NCBI RefSeq assembly: GCF_016834655.1
Contig: NZ_JAENHP010000028.1
Span: 1 to 64,000 of the forward strand
Length of the DNA stretch: 64,000 nucleotides
Direction of reading: 5' to 3'
From: Paractinoplanes ovalisporus
GTDB lineage: Bacteria; Actinomycetota; Actinomycetes; Mycobacteriales; Micromonosporaceae
Positions 41,070 through 49,940 of this stretch are shown here, one piece after another (position 1 is the stretch's first letter; every line of letters starts with the position of its first letter). A program made the translations under genes and the position numbers. The notes under the pieces are model-generated. The model worked only from the letters and a program-made list of their open reading frames with translations. It ran no database searches and was not told the origin of the DNA.

Positions 41070-41998
41070 TGGACACCCTTCCGAGACGTGAACTTCAGGA
41101 AGGCGAAGGAGAGGACGAACGTCGCCAGCGCCAGCACCACCGAGAAGGCCGCGGCGAGGTTGAAGTTCGGGATCGACGACGTCGAGTACACGGTCAGGTT
41201 GGGCGTGTACGTGCTGGAGACCGCCGAGCTGAAGCTGCGGAACACCTGCGGCTCGGCCAGCAGTTGCAGCGTGCCGATGATCGAGAAGACCGTGGTCAGC
41301 ACGATCGCCGGCATCACCAGCGGGATCTTGATGGACCAGGCGATGCGCCACGGGCCGGCGCCGTCGATCCGCGCCGCCTCGTACACCTCGGCCGGGATGG
41401 CCAGCAGGGCCGAATAGATGATCAGCATGTTGTAACCGACGTAGACCCAGGTCACGACGTTGGCCATGGCCCAGAGCACGAGGTCGGCCGAGAGGAAGTC
41501 GATCGCGCTGGTGACCGGCTTGAGCGGGGAGAGGTTCGGTGAGTAGAGGAAGCCCCACATGATCGCGGCGATGACACCCGGGACCGCGTACGGCACGAAG
41601 AAGGCCAGCCGGAAGAAGCGGCGGCCCTTGACCAGGCCCGAGTCGAGCAGCAGGGCCAGCAGCAGGGCCAGGCCCAGCATGACCGGCACCTGGACGACGC
41701 CGAAGCCGAGCACCCGGCCGATCGAGGTCCAGAACGGGCCGTCGGAGAAGACCCGCTCGTACTGGGTGAAGCCGCCGAAGACCTCGCGGGCCGGGCCGAA
41801 GGTGCCGGTGCGTTCGACGGTGTAGAGCGACTGCACGATCGCGTAGCCGATCGGCAGCAGGTAGAACACGATGAACAGCACGCCGAAGGGCACGACGAAG
41901 AACGGCACCGCGCGGCCGTGGCGTACGGCCCTGGCTCGTCCCGTCGGCGCCTCGACCGGTTTGTCTATGTCGGCGGTGAGTGTCTGGGTCATGGTCAC
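41066..41998 (-). CDS. CUT1 sugar permease (MalF-like), galactoside operon
   Basis: A permease of 310 residues with six membrane segments. The EAA loop is YEAARIDGAGPWRIAWSIKIPLVMPA. Its probable GTG start (41998) overlaps the GH42 stop as GTGA; an ATG two codons later is an alternative. It is the second gene of the operon. Confidence 0.91.
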   Translation of the reverse strand: MTMTQTLTADIDKPVEAPTGRARAVRHGRAVPFFVVPFGVLFIVFYLLPIGYAIVQSLYTVERTGTFGPAREVFGGFTQYERVFSDGPFWTSIGRVLGFGVVQVPVMLGLALLLALLLDSGLVKGRRFFRLAFFVPYAVPGVIAAIMWGFLYSPNLSPLKPVTSAIDFLSADLVLWAMANVVTWVYVGYNMLIIYSALLAIPAEVYEAARIDGAGPWRIAWSIKIPLVMPAIVLTTVFSIIGTLQLLAEPQVFRSFSSAVSSTYTPNLTVYSTSSIPNFNLAAAFSVVLALATFVLSFAFLKFTSRKGVQ

Positions 41999-43956
41999 GC
42001 CTCCTCCCGTACGACTCGGACCGTGCCCGCGGGCACGGACAGCGAGCCGGTGACCGGCTGACCGGTCACCAGCTCGCGGCCGGTGATCGGGTGTTCGATG
42101 TCCTTGCCGCCGTGGTTGATCACGAACACGTGGTCGCCGCGGCGGACGATCTCGGTCTCGCTGCTGCCGGTCCCCCGGTCGCCGACCGCCTGGCGCAGCA
42201 CGTTCTGCAGGTCGGCCGGGTCGAGCGCGGTCGCGACATACCAGGCGAGCCCGGCCCCGAACTGGTTGCGGGTCACGGCCGGCTTACCGTCGGCATACGC
42301 CTCGACGACCTCGGCGGTCGTACAGCGCAGCCGCTCGGTCCAGACCGTGGCGCGGCCCCCGCTCGCCAGGGCGACCTCCTGGCCGGGCAGCAGCGGCGCG
42401 AACTCCTCGCTGACCACGCCGAGCAGGTCGCGGAACGCGCCCGGGTAGCCGCCGAGCCGTACGCGGTCGTCGGGGTCGACGATGCCGCTGTAGAACGTGA
42501 TCACCGCCCGGCCGCCGTCCCGGACGTAATCCGTGATCGCGGCCGTCTCGGCGTCGGAGACCATGTGCAGGCAGGGGACGACGACGGCCTTGTACGGGCT
42601 CAGATCGGCGCCCGGGGCAACGATGTCCGCGGTGACGCCGAGTTCGCGCAACGCCCGATAGGCGGCGTGCACCTGCTCCAGGTAGCGCACGTCGTGGGAG
42701 GGCCGGGCCTCGGTGTCGGTGGCCCACCACGACTCCCAGCTGAAGACCAGCGCGGTGTCGGCCGCGACGGTGGCGCCCGCGATCTCGCCGAGGCTTTTCA
42801 AGACCGCGGACAGTTCGAGCACCTCGCGCCAGAGGGCAGTGTCGCGTCCGGCGTGCGGCAGCATCGCCGAGTGGAACTTCTCGGCGCCCTGGGCCGAGGC
42901 CCGCCACTGGAAGAAGCAGATCGCGTCGGCGCCGCGGGCCACGTGGGTCAGCGCGTTGCGCAGCAGCTGCCCGGGTTCCTTGGCGAGGTTGTAGGGCTGC
43001 CAGTTCACGGCGCCGGTAGAGGTCTCCATCAGCATCCACGGCCGGCCGCCGGCGAGCCCGCGGGTCAGGTCGGCCGCGAAGGACAGTTCGGCGACCGGGT
43101 CGGGCAGGCGGTGGTCGAGGTAGTGGTCGTTGGCGATCACGTCCATGTCCGCGGTCCAGCTCCAGTAGTCCTGGTTGCGGATGTGCGCGGTGACCATGAA
43201 GTTGGTGGTGATCGGCGCGTCCGAGTGCCGGCGGATCACCTCGGCCTCGGCCCGGTAGTAGTCGAGCAGAGCGTCCGACGAGAACCGCTGGAAGTCGACG
43301 AGCTGGGCCGGGTTGCGCACCGACAGCGCCCGGCGCGGGGGCTGCACCTCGTCGAAGTCGGCGTAGCGCTGACTCCAGAACGCGGTGCCCCAGGCCTTGT
43401 TGAGCGCCTCGACCGTGCCGTACCGCTGCTCGAGCCAGACCCGGAAGGCGGTGGCGCCGGCGTCGCAGTAGCAGAGCGCGTTGTGGCAGCCCAGCTCGTT
43501 CGAGACGTGCCAGAGGGCGAGCGCCGGGTGGTTGCCGTAGCGGGCGGCGACCCGCTCGACCAGCCGCAGAGCGTGCTCGCGAAAGACCGGCGAGCTCGGG
43601 CACCAGGCCTGGCGGCCGCCGGGATAGCGGGTGGTGCCGTCGTCGGCCATCGGCAGCACCTCGGGGTGGCGGCGGGTGAGCCACGGTGGGGCGCTGGCGG
43701 TTCCGGTGCCGAGGTTGATCCGGATGCCGGCCTCGTGGATCAGTCCGATGATCTCGTCGAGCGCGGTGAAGTCGTACTCGCCCGGGCGCGGTTCGACGTC
43801 CGACCATCCGAAGACGTTGATCGCGACGAGGCCGACGCCGGCTTCCCGCATGAGGGCCATGTCCTCACGCCAGACGGCCGGCGACCACTGTTCGTAGTTG
43901 TAGTCGCAGCCCAGCCCGATGCCCTCCACGGGCACGGCCGACGGACGTCGCAGCAT
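41995..43956 (-). CDS. GH42 beta-galactosidase
   Basis: A cytoplasmic beta-galactosidase of about 653 residues, first in the galactoside operon. GH42 motifs: GCDYNYEQWSPAVWREDMAL at the start, acid/base Glu154 in WHVSNELG, and nucleophile Glu311 in MLMETSTGAVNWQ. A cysteine cluster for structural zinc is suggested by CHNALCYCD near residue 157. The trimerisation domain and C-terminal beta-sandwich follow. ATG at 43956 has GAAGGGGAA upstream. Two LacI operators lie directly before it. Natural substrates may be plant galactan oligosaccharides rather than lactose. Confidence 0.93.
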   Translation of the reverse strand: MLRRPSAVPVEGIGLGCDYNYEQWSPAVWREDMALMREAGVGLVAINVFGWSDVEPRPGEYDFTALDEIIGLIHEAGIRINLGTGTASAPPWLTRRHPEVLPMADDGTTRYPGGRQAWCPSSPVFREHALRLVERVAARYGNHPALALWHVSNELGCHNALCYCDAGATAFRVWLEQRYGTVEALNKAWGTAFWSQRYADFDEVQPPRRALSVRNPAQLVDFQRFSSDALLDYYRAEAEVIRRHSDAPITTNFMVTAHIRNQDYWSWTADMDVIANDHYLDHRLPDPVAELSFAADLTRGLAGGRPWMLMETSTGAVNWQPYNLAKEPGQLLRNALTHVARGADAICFFQWRASAQGAEKFHSAMLPHAGRDTALWREVLELSAVLKSLGEIAGATVAADTALVFSWESWWATDTEARPSHDVRYLEQVHAAYRALRELGVTADIVAPGADLSPYKAVVVPCLHMVSDAETAAITDYVRDGGRAVITFYSGIVDPDDRVRLGGYPGAFRDLLGVVSEEFAPLLPGQEVALASGGRATVWTERLRCTTAEVVEAYADGKPAVTRNQFGAGLAWYVATALDPADLQNVLRQAVGDRGTGSSETEIVRRGDHVFVINHGGKDIEHPITGRELVTGQPVTGSLSVPAGTVRVVREEA

Positions 43957-43969
43957 CGGTTCCCCTTCG

Positions 43970-43987
43970 TGTGTGCACGTGCACACA
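43970..43987. promoter_or_regulatory. LacI operator O1 before GH42
   Basis: TGTGTGCACGTGCACACA is a perfect 18-bp palindrome centred 23 bp upstream of the GH42 start, inside the likely 5' leader or promoter. Its central CG/alternating design is typical of LacI-family operators. The divergent lacI gene (44344) is the obvious owner. Confidence 0.8.
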
Positions 43988-44016
43988 TTTCGCCGCGCGA
44001 ACTCGCCGGTGACGAA

Positions 44017-44034
44017 TGTGTGAACGGGCACACA
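44017..44034. promoter_or_regulatory. LacI operator O2 before GH42
   Basis: TGTGTGAACGGGCACACA has the same TGTGTG...CACACA arms as O1 with a mismatched centre. Centre-to-centre spacing to O1 is 47 bp, about 4.5 helical turns. Two sites suggest either cooperative binding or blocking of promoter and elongation. Confidence 0.78.
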
Positions 44035-44343
44035 CTAGGCACGCCGCTGCTGGGAGGTCAATACCGGGTTTGCCGACTGTTTCCATGAACGACTTTCGTG
44101 CCCACCGGCCGTGGTGCCCGCTGGGCCGACCGCCCGAGGGCCGCCGGCTGGACCTGGCGCTCGACCACGGGGCCTTCCCGGTGCGGGAGTAGGGACTACA
44201 CCGGGTAATCGGACGCGAGGTCCACATGAATGTCCGGCCGCGCGTCCTCGGCATCAGCCCGGCCCTCGCGGGTGGGCAACGTGACAGGGCCCGGCTCGGG
44301 CGGGGACGGGCGTACGCCGTGGTCTTGGCCTTACAGTGTTGCC
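44035..44343. other. Intergenic region between galactoside operon and lacI
   Basis: After the two operators this 309-bp stretch shows no clear promoter, repeat or gene. A 35-codon frame (44085-44192) begins MNDFRAHRPWCPLGRP but has no ribosome-binding site and may be only a remnant. The frame upstream of lacI (from 44230) stays open but precedes the normal LacI start. Confidence 0.4.
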
Positions 44344-45360
44344 GTGACCGGGCCCAGGAAAGCGCGCCGCGCCACCGTGCATGACGTGGCCGCGGCGGCC
44401 GGCGTCTCCCGGGGCACGGTCAACCGGGTGCTCAACGGCGGATACGTGTCGAGCGACGCCCGCACCGCCATCGAGGCGGCCATCGCCCAGGTCGGCTATG
44501 TGCCGAACCGCGCCGCCAGCAACCTCGCGCGGCAACGGTCGCAAGCGGTGGGATTCCTGGCCCTGGAACCGCATTCGCTGCTGCTCGAAGACCCCAACAT
44601 CGGCGCGATCATGCTGGGCGCCAACGCGGTGCTGTCGCTGGCCGACCACCAGATGGTCAGCCTGGTCATCGACTCCGACCGTGACATGCAGCGGGTCGGG
44701 CGCTACCTGAGCGGCGGCTTCGTCGACGGCGCGATCATCGTGTCGGCCCGCTCGCACGACCCGATCACCCGGCTGATCGCCGAGATCCGGCTGCCCGCCA
44801 CGTTCGTCGGCCACCCGCCCGACCTCGACCGCGACATCCCGTTCGTCGGCATCGACAACATCGGCTCGGCCCGCGCGATCACCCGTCGCCTGGTCGAGAC
44901 CGGCCGCCGCCGCATCGGCATGATCGCGGCCGCGCTCGACCGCGACTCCGGCGCCGACCGGCTCACCGGCTTCCAGCAGGCCCTGGGCGACCTGTTCGAC
45001 CCCAACCTGGTCGCCGACGTGCCGCTCTACGACTACACGTACGGCGTCAAGGGCATGCGCGCCTTGCTCGACCGCGAGCCCGCGCTCGATGGCGTGTTCG
45101 CCGCCTCGGACGCGGTCGCCGCCGGCGCCCTGGAAACGCTGCGCGAGTCGGGCCGGCGCGTTCCCGAAGACGTCGGCCTGGTCGGATTCGACGACAGTTC
45201 CTGGGCGTTGCGTACGCAGCCGGCGCTTTCCACAGTGCACCAGCCGGCGCGCGAGATAGGGCGTAATGCCGCCGAATCCGTGCTGCGTCAGATCGCCGGC
45301 GAGCCGGTCGAACCGAGCGTGGTGCTCGATTCGCCCGTTGTCTGGCGCCATTCCGCCTGA
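44344..45360 (+). CDS. LacI-family repressor of the galactoside operon
   Basis: A repressor of about 338 residues. The HTH is TVHDVAAAAGVSRGTVNRVL with the hinge NRAASNLARQRSQAVGFLAL; the sensor domain ends VGLVGFDDSSWALRTQPALSTVHQPAREIG. GTG at 44344 gives the usual LacI length. It is divergent from GH42 and most likely binds the two TGTGTG...CACACA sites at 43970 and 44017, released by a galactose derivative. The gene itself has no visible copy of that operator. Confidence 0.92.
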   Translation: MTGPRKARRATVHDVAAAAGVSRGTVNRVLNGGYVSSDARTAIEAAIAQVGYVPNRAASNLARQRSQAVGFLALEPHSLLLEDPNIGAIMLGANAVLSLADHQMVSLVIDSDRDMQRVGRYLSGGFVDGAIIVSARSHDPITRLIAEIRLPATFVGHPPDLDRDIPFVGIDNIGSARAITRRLVETGRRRIGMIAAALDRDSGADRLTGFQQALGDLFDPNLVADVPLYDYTYGVKGMRALLDREPALDGVFAASDAVAAGALETLRESGRRVPEDVGLVGFDDSSWALRTQPALSTVHQPAREIGRNAAESVLRQIAGEPVEPSVVLDSPVVWRHSA

Positions 45361-45459
45361 ACGCATACGCGAATGGCTTTCACGACAGGGTGGCGCGCCG
45401 TCAATGCTTCCGACGGCCGGGCAAGGCTCAGCTTTTGCGTCGGCACGGCACTCGTCGCC

Positions 45460-45843
45460 GGATCTCGGCCGACAAGGATCAGTACAGCGACAAGCGGCCG
45501 GCGGAGGCGGTGGCAGCCGCGCCGACCGCTTTGGCGGCGCCGACCACGACGACCGCTGACGACGGGGACCAGTCCGGTCGTCGACGTGACCATCGCGGTC
45601 ACCGAAGGCTCGGCGTCGATGAACCCGCTGCACTTCGAATGGGTCGGTGACAACGGCATCACCGCCGATTCGATCAGTGGCGCCTTCTCCGGCTGCGCGA
45701 AGAACAACCTGTCGTCGGCCAACGGCGTCCGGGCCGGCCAGAAGCGCGCCGGTCAGATTGTGTTCGACGTGCCGTCGGCCAAGGGCGCGGTGGAATTCTC
45801 GCCCGACGCGTTCGGCTCGGCCGAGGCGTCCTGGCGGCCCTGA
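45460..45843 (+). pseudogene. Decayed DUF4352-like secreted protein
   Basis: The 3' part (about 45575-45843) encodes VVDVTIAVTEGSASMNPLHF, DNGITADSISGAFS and AGQIVFDVPSAKGAVEFSPD, resembling the immunoglobulin-like C-terminal domain of DUF4352 lipoproteins. The Ala/Thr-rich linker such proteins carry (YSDKRPAEAVAAAPTALAAP, then TTTT) is found upstream in a different frame. The signal peptide and lipobox are missing. This is best read as a frameshifted, 5'-truncated gene. It could still be expressed as a small protein from an internal start, but I see no ribosome-binding site. Confidence 0.5.
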
Positions 45844-45845
45844 CG

Positions 45846-45880
45846 GGTGGTCTCCGGTGGCGATCCCACCGGAGACCACC
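45846..45880. terminator. Perfect bidirectional stem-loop
   Basis: GGTGGTCTCCGGTGG-CGATC-CCACCGGAGACCACC is a perfect 15-bp stem with a 5-nt loop. It sits between the ends of the DUF4352-like pseudogene and the convergent TrpB2 gene, as expected for a two-way terminator. Confidence 0.9.
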
Positions 45881-45883
45881 GGT

Positions 45884-47248
45884 TCAGACCGCGGGCAATT
45901 TCGTGAGAGCGGCTTCCACCGCGGCGGACGACAGCGAGTGGTCCACCATGTCGCCGGCGAGGAATTTCCCGTACGCGGGAAGGTCGAGATGCCCGTGGCC
46001 ACAGAGCGCCGTGAGAATCACCTTCTCCTCGCCGGTCTCCTTGCAGCGCAACGCCTCCTCGATGCAGGCGGCGAGCGCGTGGGTCGGTTCCGGGGCCGGG
46101 ATGATGCCCTCGGAACGGGCGAAGGCGACCCCGGCCTCGAAGCATTCCTTCTGCGTCTTGGCGACGGCCTCCATCAGGCCCAGCTCATAGACGTGGGAGA
46201 TCAGCGGGGCCATGCCGTGGTAGCGCAGCCCGCCCGCGTGAATGGGGTCCGGAATGAAGTCATGGCCCAACGTGTGCATCTTCATGAGCGGGGTCATTCC
46301 GGTGGTGTCCCCGAAGTCGTACGCGTAAACGCCTTTGGTCAGCGACGGGCACGAGGCCGGCTCGACCGCGCGGATGATCGGTGACATGTTTCCGGCCATC
46401 TTCTCGCGCAGGAACGGGAACGCGAGCCCGGCGAAGTTCGATCCGCCGCCGGTGCAGCCGACAATCACATCGGGGACGGCCCCGACCTTCGCCAGTTGCA
46501 GCAACGCCTCCTCGCCGATCACCGTCTGGTGCAGCAGGACGTGGTTGAGCACGCTGCCGAGGGCGTAATTCGTGTCGGGGTGCTGGGCCGCGACCTCCAC
46601 CGCCTCGCTGATCGCGATGCCTAGCGAACCGGGCGAATCCGGGTCGTCGGCGAGCACTTTCCGGCCGGCCTCGGTCAGCTCGGAGGGCGACGGATGAATG
46701 GTGCCGCCGAACGTCTCGATCATCATTTTCCGGTACGGCTTCTGGTCGTACGACGCCCGCACCTGCCAGATCTCACACTCGATGCCGAATTGCGCGGCCG
46801 CGAACGCCAGGGCGGTTCCCCACTGGCCGGCGCCGGTCTCGGTGGTGAGCCGCCGGATGCCCGCCGACGCGTTGTAGTAGGCCTGCGGCACGGCGGTGTT
46901 CGGCTTGTGCGAACCGGCCGGCGACACACCCTCGTACTTGTAATAGATTTTCGCCGGCGTGCCGAGCGCCTTTTCGAGCCGGTGCGCCCGGAAAAGTGGC
47001 GACGGCCGCCACAGGCGGTAGACGTCGAGCACTTCCTCGGGAATGGTCACGAAACGCTCGTCGGTCACCTCCTGCTCGATCAGCGCCATCGGGAACAGCG
47101 GCGCCAGGTCTTCCGGGCCGACCGGCTGATGCGTCCCCGGATGCAGAACGGGCGGAGGCGGGCTCGGCAGATCGGGCACGATGTTGTACCAACTCCGAGG
47201 CATCTCCGATTCGGACAGCAGAATCTTCGTAGCGGCGTCATCGCTCAT
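45884..47248 (-). CDS. TrpB2-type tryptophan synthase beta-like enzyme
   Basis: A PLP enzyme of about 454 residues. The long N-terminal part (ESEMPRSWYNIVPDLPSPPP) and RLWRPSPLFRAHRLEKALG mark the TrpB2 subtype. The PLP lysine is in SPAGSHKPNTA, the phosphate loop in GCTGGGSNFAGLAFP, and the glutamate region in AVEPASCPSL. TrpB2 enzymes act without TrpA, making tryptophan from serine and free indole or acting as serine deaminases. No trpA or other trp gene is nearby. The start at 47248 is tentative; an in-frame ATG lies 18 nt upstream. Confidence 0.9.
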   Translation of the reverse strand: MSDDAATKILLSESEMPRSWYNIVPDLPSPPPPVLHPGTHQPVGPEDLAPLFPMALIEQEVTDERFVTIPEEVLDVYRLWRPSPLFRAHRLEKALGTPAKIYYKYEGVSPAGSHKPNTAVPQAYYNASAGIRRLTTETGAGQWGTALAFAAAQFGIECEIWQVRASYDQKPYRKMMIETFGGTIHPSPSELTEAGRKVLADDPDSPGSLGIAISEAVEVAAQHPDTNYALGSVLNHVLLHQTVIGEEALLQLAKVGAVPDVIVGCTGGGSNFAGLAFPFLREKMAGNMSPIIRAVEPASCPSLTKGVYAYDFGDTTGMTPLMKMHTLGHDFIPDPIHAGGLRYHGMAPLISHVYELGLMEAVAKTQKECFEAGVAFARSEGIIPAPEPTHALAACIEEALRCKETGEEKVILTALCGHGHLDLPAYGKFLAGDMVDHSLSSAAVEAALTKLPAV

Positions 47249-47345
47249 GGCCCGATCATCGTCCATCCCAGCCGGATACCCGAGGCCCCGCGTGTTTTTC
47301 AGCCGGACGAAACCTGCGCGCGGCACGTCGCGTATGTTGCCCGGC

Positions 47346-47855
47346 GTGGATGATCAGACTTGGTACTGCGGCTCGTGCAGCGAGCCCCATCACGGCCTCC
47401 CGTTCTCGTACGGTTCGCCGGCCCCCGCCTATTGGCGTCCGGAGCTGGAAGAGGACGAGCGCAGCGTTCTCGAGGGCGAGATCTGCGTGATCCAGGCCGA
47501 GCACTACTTCGTCCGTACGCGTCTGGTCATCCCCGTGCTGGACGCCGGGAACGACTTCGACTGGGGCGTGTGGGTGTCCCTGAGCCGCGACAACTTCCGC
47601 CGGATGCTCGACAAGTGGGACACCCCCGGCCGCGATTCGGAGCCGCCCTACTTCGGCTGGCTCTCGACCGAACTGCCCGCGTACGACGTGCCCACGCTCA
47701 ACCTGAAGACCAACCTGCACCACGAACCGGTCGGCACCCGTCCGCACATCGAGCTGGAACCGACCGACCACCCGCTGGCCGTCGAGCAGCGCACCGGCAT
47801 CACCACCGAGCGCGTACGCGAGATCGCCACCCTGCTCCTGCACCCACCCGCCTGA
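47346..47855 (+). CDS. DUF2199 domain protein
   Basis: A hypothetical soluble protein of 169 residues. It opens with a CxxC-type motif (WYCGSCSEPHHGLPFSYG) and continues with DWGVWVSLSRDNFRRMLDKW and GWLSTELPAYDVPTLNLKT, the DUF2199 pattern. Function is unknown. It starts with GTG (47346), 98 nt from and divergent to the TrpB2 gene. Confidence 0.85.
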   Translation: MDDQTWYCGSCSEPHHGLPFSYGSPAPAYWRPELEEDERSVLEGEICVIQAEHYFVRTRLVIPVLDAGNDFDWGVWVSLSRDNFRRMLDKWDTPGRDSEPPYFGWLSTELPAYDVPTLNLKTNLHHEPVGTRPHIELEPTDHPLAVEQRTGITTERVREIATLLLHPPA

Positions 47856-48372
47856 GGTCTGCGTCGGACCTGGTGCCGAAGTGAGGTGAGCGACGGGCGG
47901 CGGCTGGGCCAGGCCGCAGCCGTCTTCCAATCCACGCCAACCCCGCTTGGCACAGACCCTGGTCTGACACGTGCTCGCGGGCGGTTGCGCGCTACGGCCG
48001 TAGGCTCTCGCATGGTTCTGGACGCGGCAGCCGCCGAAGGCGGAGTTCGGCCGTCCTGCGTCTGACGGGGCTGCCCCGCCGTACGAAAGCCTCTAGAATT
48101 TGATCCGAAGATTGGCACGGACGCCCCTGTGGACAACGCGTTCGCCCGCTCTTCTGGGCCTTAGGGTGGTGGTCCCCCGGTTGGGGCGGGCCCTGACTTG
48201 GAGTCGTATACCAGCAACCACTCCGGCGCCGGCCGGGCGTCGCACACCGCCGGCCACTCCAGCCCTGACCGGGACTCGCACACCGCCGACCACTCCAGCC
48301 CTGACTGGGCGCCGTACACGGCCGACCGGTCAACAGGCGCTTACCGGGAAATCGGGTCGGTACGCTGGTCGG
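47856..48372. other. Gene-poor region with a 36-bp repeat
   Basis: This 517-bp stretch contains no convincing gene. At about 48199-48340 four diverged copies of a 36-bp unit (core CGCACACCGCCGACCACTCC) lie head-to-tail. The frame of the following TetR gene stays open through them from about 48100, so an N-terminally extended TetR of up to 284 residues is formally possible. A hairpin-prone stretch (CCGCCGAAGGCGG near 48031) and one TGTGGACAA word (48128) were also seen. Confidence 0.6.
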
Positions 48373-48954
48373 GTGACCACCCCTACCCGGCGCCGGGATG
48401 CGACCCGGACGCGTCAGCTGCTTCTCGAGGCCGCCCGCCACCGGTTTGCCAGTGATGGGTATGCGGCCACCACCGTGCGTGACATCGCGGACGACGCCGG
48501 GGTCAACGTGGCGCTGATCAGCCGGTACTTCAGCTCGAAAGAGGGCCTGTTCGAAGCGTGCCTGACCAGCGCCGTCGAGGACATGCGGCGTACGGCGGGC
48601 GGGGCCCGGCTCGACGAGGTGCCCGAACGCATCGTCGAGCAACTGGCCGGCATCGACACCGACGGGTTTCCACGCCATCTCGTGCTGCTGTTGCGCTCCT
48701 CGGGGGACGCGCGCGCCGACGAGATCCGGGTCGGGATGCTACGCACGTTCGCCGAGCGGCTGGCGGCGCTCGCGGGCTGGGAGGACGGGGACGACGAGCT
48801 GCTGCTGCGGGCCCAGGTGACCATCGCGGCGTCGCTGGGCATCGCGCTGCTGCGGTCGAACACGAAGCTGGAACCGCTCGGCTCGGCCGGGCCCGGGGAA
48901 CTGATCGGGCCGGTCACGGATCTGATCGGCTCGGTGCTGGGTAAGCATGCGTGA
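48373..48954 (+). CDS. TetR-family transcriptional regulator
   Basis: A repressor of 193 residues from GTG at 48373. The HTH is RTRQLLLEAARHRFASDGYA followed by TTVRDIADDAGVNVALISRYFSSKEGLF. The rest is a TetR_C-type sensor domain (MRRTAGGARLDEVPERIVEQ). Its last 8 nt overlap the NMO-like gene, so it probably regulates that enzyme. The N-terminal start is the weak point, because the frame is open through an upstream 36-bp repeat. Confidence 0.86.
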   Translation: MTTPTRRRDATRTRQLLLEAARHRFASDGYAATTVRDIADDAGVNVALISRYFSSKEGLFEACLTSAVEDMRRTAGGARLDEVPERIVEQLAGIDTDGFPRHLVLLLRSSGDARADEIRVGMLRTFAERLAALAGWEDGDDELLLRAQVTIAASLGIALLRSNTKLEPLGSAGPGELIGPVTDLIGSVLGKHA

Positions 48955-49936
48955 CCTGATCCGGCCCCTCATCGTCGCGCCGATGGCCGGTGGGCCCTCC
49001 ACCCCGGCGCTGGTGAACGCGGCCACGAAGGCGGGTGCCACTGGGTTTCTGGCCGCGGGATACAAGACGCCGCCGGCGGTCGAGGACGAGATCCGGGCGG
49101 TTGAGGGGACATACGGGCTCAACATCTTCGTACCTGCGCCGCCGCCACCGGATGTGGCCGCCCTCAACAACTACCGCGACCTGCTGCGGGGCGAGGCGGA
49201 GCGGTACGGGGTGGAGATTCCGCCGCTGCGGCTCGACGACGACGACCACTTCGCGGCCAAGGTCGAGATGGCGATCGCGTACGGGGTTCCGCTCGTGAGC
49301 TTCACGTTCGGCGTGCCGGACCGGGCCGTGGTGGCCGCCCTGCACGACGCCGGCTCCCGGGTTTTGATCACTGTGACGACGCCCGCCGAGGCCGCCCGCG
49401 CACTCCAGGCCGGGCCCGACGCGCTGATCGTGCAGGGCGGGACGGCCGGCGGCCACTCTGCGACGACAACGCCGGGGCAGTATCGTGGCGACACACCCCC
49501 ATCCGCGCTGCTGAGGGCGATGAGGTCGGACGTCCCACTCATCGCGGCCGGGGGTGTCGCCGGCGCCGAGGATGTCGATCGTCTGCTCGGCGCCGGGGCC
49601 GTGGCGGTGCAGTGCGGCACGGCGTTCCTGCTCGCCGACGAGGCCGGCACCCGACCGGCCCAGCGCGAGTTCATGCTCTCCGGCCGCGCCACCGAGACGG
49701 TCGTGACCAGGGCGTTCACCGGGCAGCCGGCCCGCGCGCTGCGCAACCGGTTCACCGACACCTACTCCGGCGCGGCGCCGATCGGGTATCCGGCCGTGCA
49801 CCACCTGACCGCTCCCCTTCGGGCCGCCGCCGCCCGGGACGGGGACGCCGACGGCCTGAACCTGTGGGCCGGCACCGGTTTCCGAGCGGCGCGACCGGGG
49901 CCGGTCGCCGAGCTGGTGGCGAGGCTGACGCCGTAG
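48947..49936 (+). CDS. Nitronate monooxygenase/2-nitropropane dioxygenase-like flavoprotein
   Basis: An FMN-dependent TIM-barrel enzyme of 329 residues. It has PLIVAPMAGGPSTPALVNAA, a phosphate-binding VPLIAAGGVAGAEDVDRLLG, GAVAVQCGTAFLLADEA and the family motif ALIVQGGTAGGHSA containing the conserved His. It probably oxidises alkyl nitronates such as propionate 3-nitronate; enoyl-reductase-like members look similar. Its start overlaps tetR by 8 nt. Confidence 0.88.
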   Translation: MRDLIRPLIVAPMAGGPSTPALVNAATKAGATGFLAAGYKTPPAVEDEIRAVEGTYGLNIFVPAPPPPDVAALNNYRDLLRGEAERYGVEIPPLRLDDDDHFAAKVEMAIAYGVPLVSFTFGVPDRAVVAALHDAGSRVLITVTTPAEAARALQAGPDALIVQGGTAGGHSATTTPGQYRGDTPPSALLRAMRSDVPLIAAGGVAGAEDVDRLLGAGAVAVQCGTAFLLADEAGTRPAQREFMLSGRATETVVTRAFTGQPARALRNRFTDTYSGAAPIGYPAVHHLTAPLRAAAARDGDADGLNLWAGTGFRAARPGPVAELVARLTP

Positions 49937-49940
49937 CCGG

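Noticed and set aside
36573..41417. A 1614-codon open frame on the plus strand opposite the galactoside operon
   Set aside because: It runs antisense to convincing GH36, SBP and permease genes, has a Gly/Arg/Val-rich shadow composition, and shows no domain. Very high GC leaves long open antisense frames.
44085..44192. 35-codon ORF upstream of lacI
   Set aside because: No ribosome-binding site, Arg/Pro-rich, no recognisable family.
48128..48136. DnaA-box-like TGTGGACAA
   Set aside because: A single site (another occurs inside the SBP gene near 21694) with no cluster, AT-rich element or dnaA/dnaN neighbours, so not an origin.
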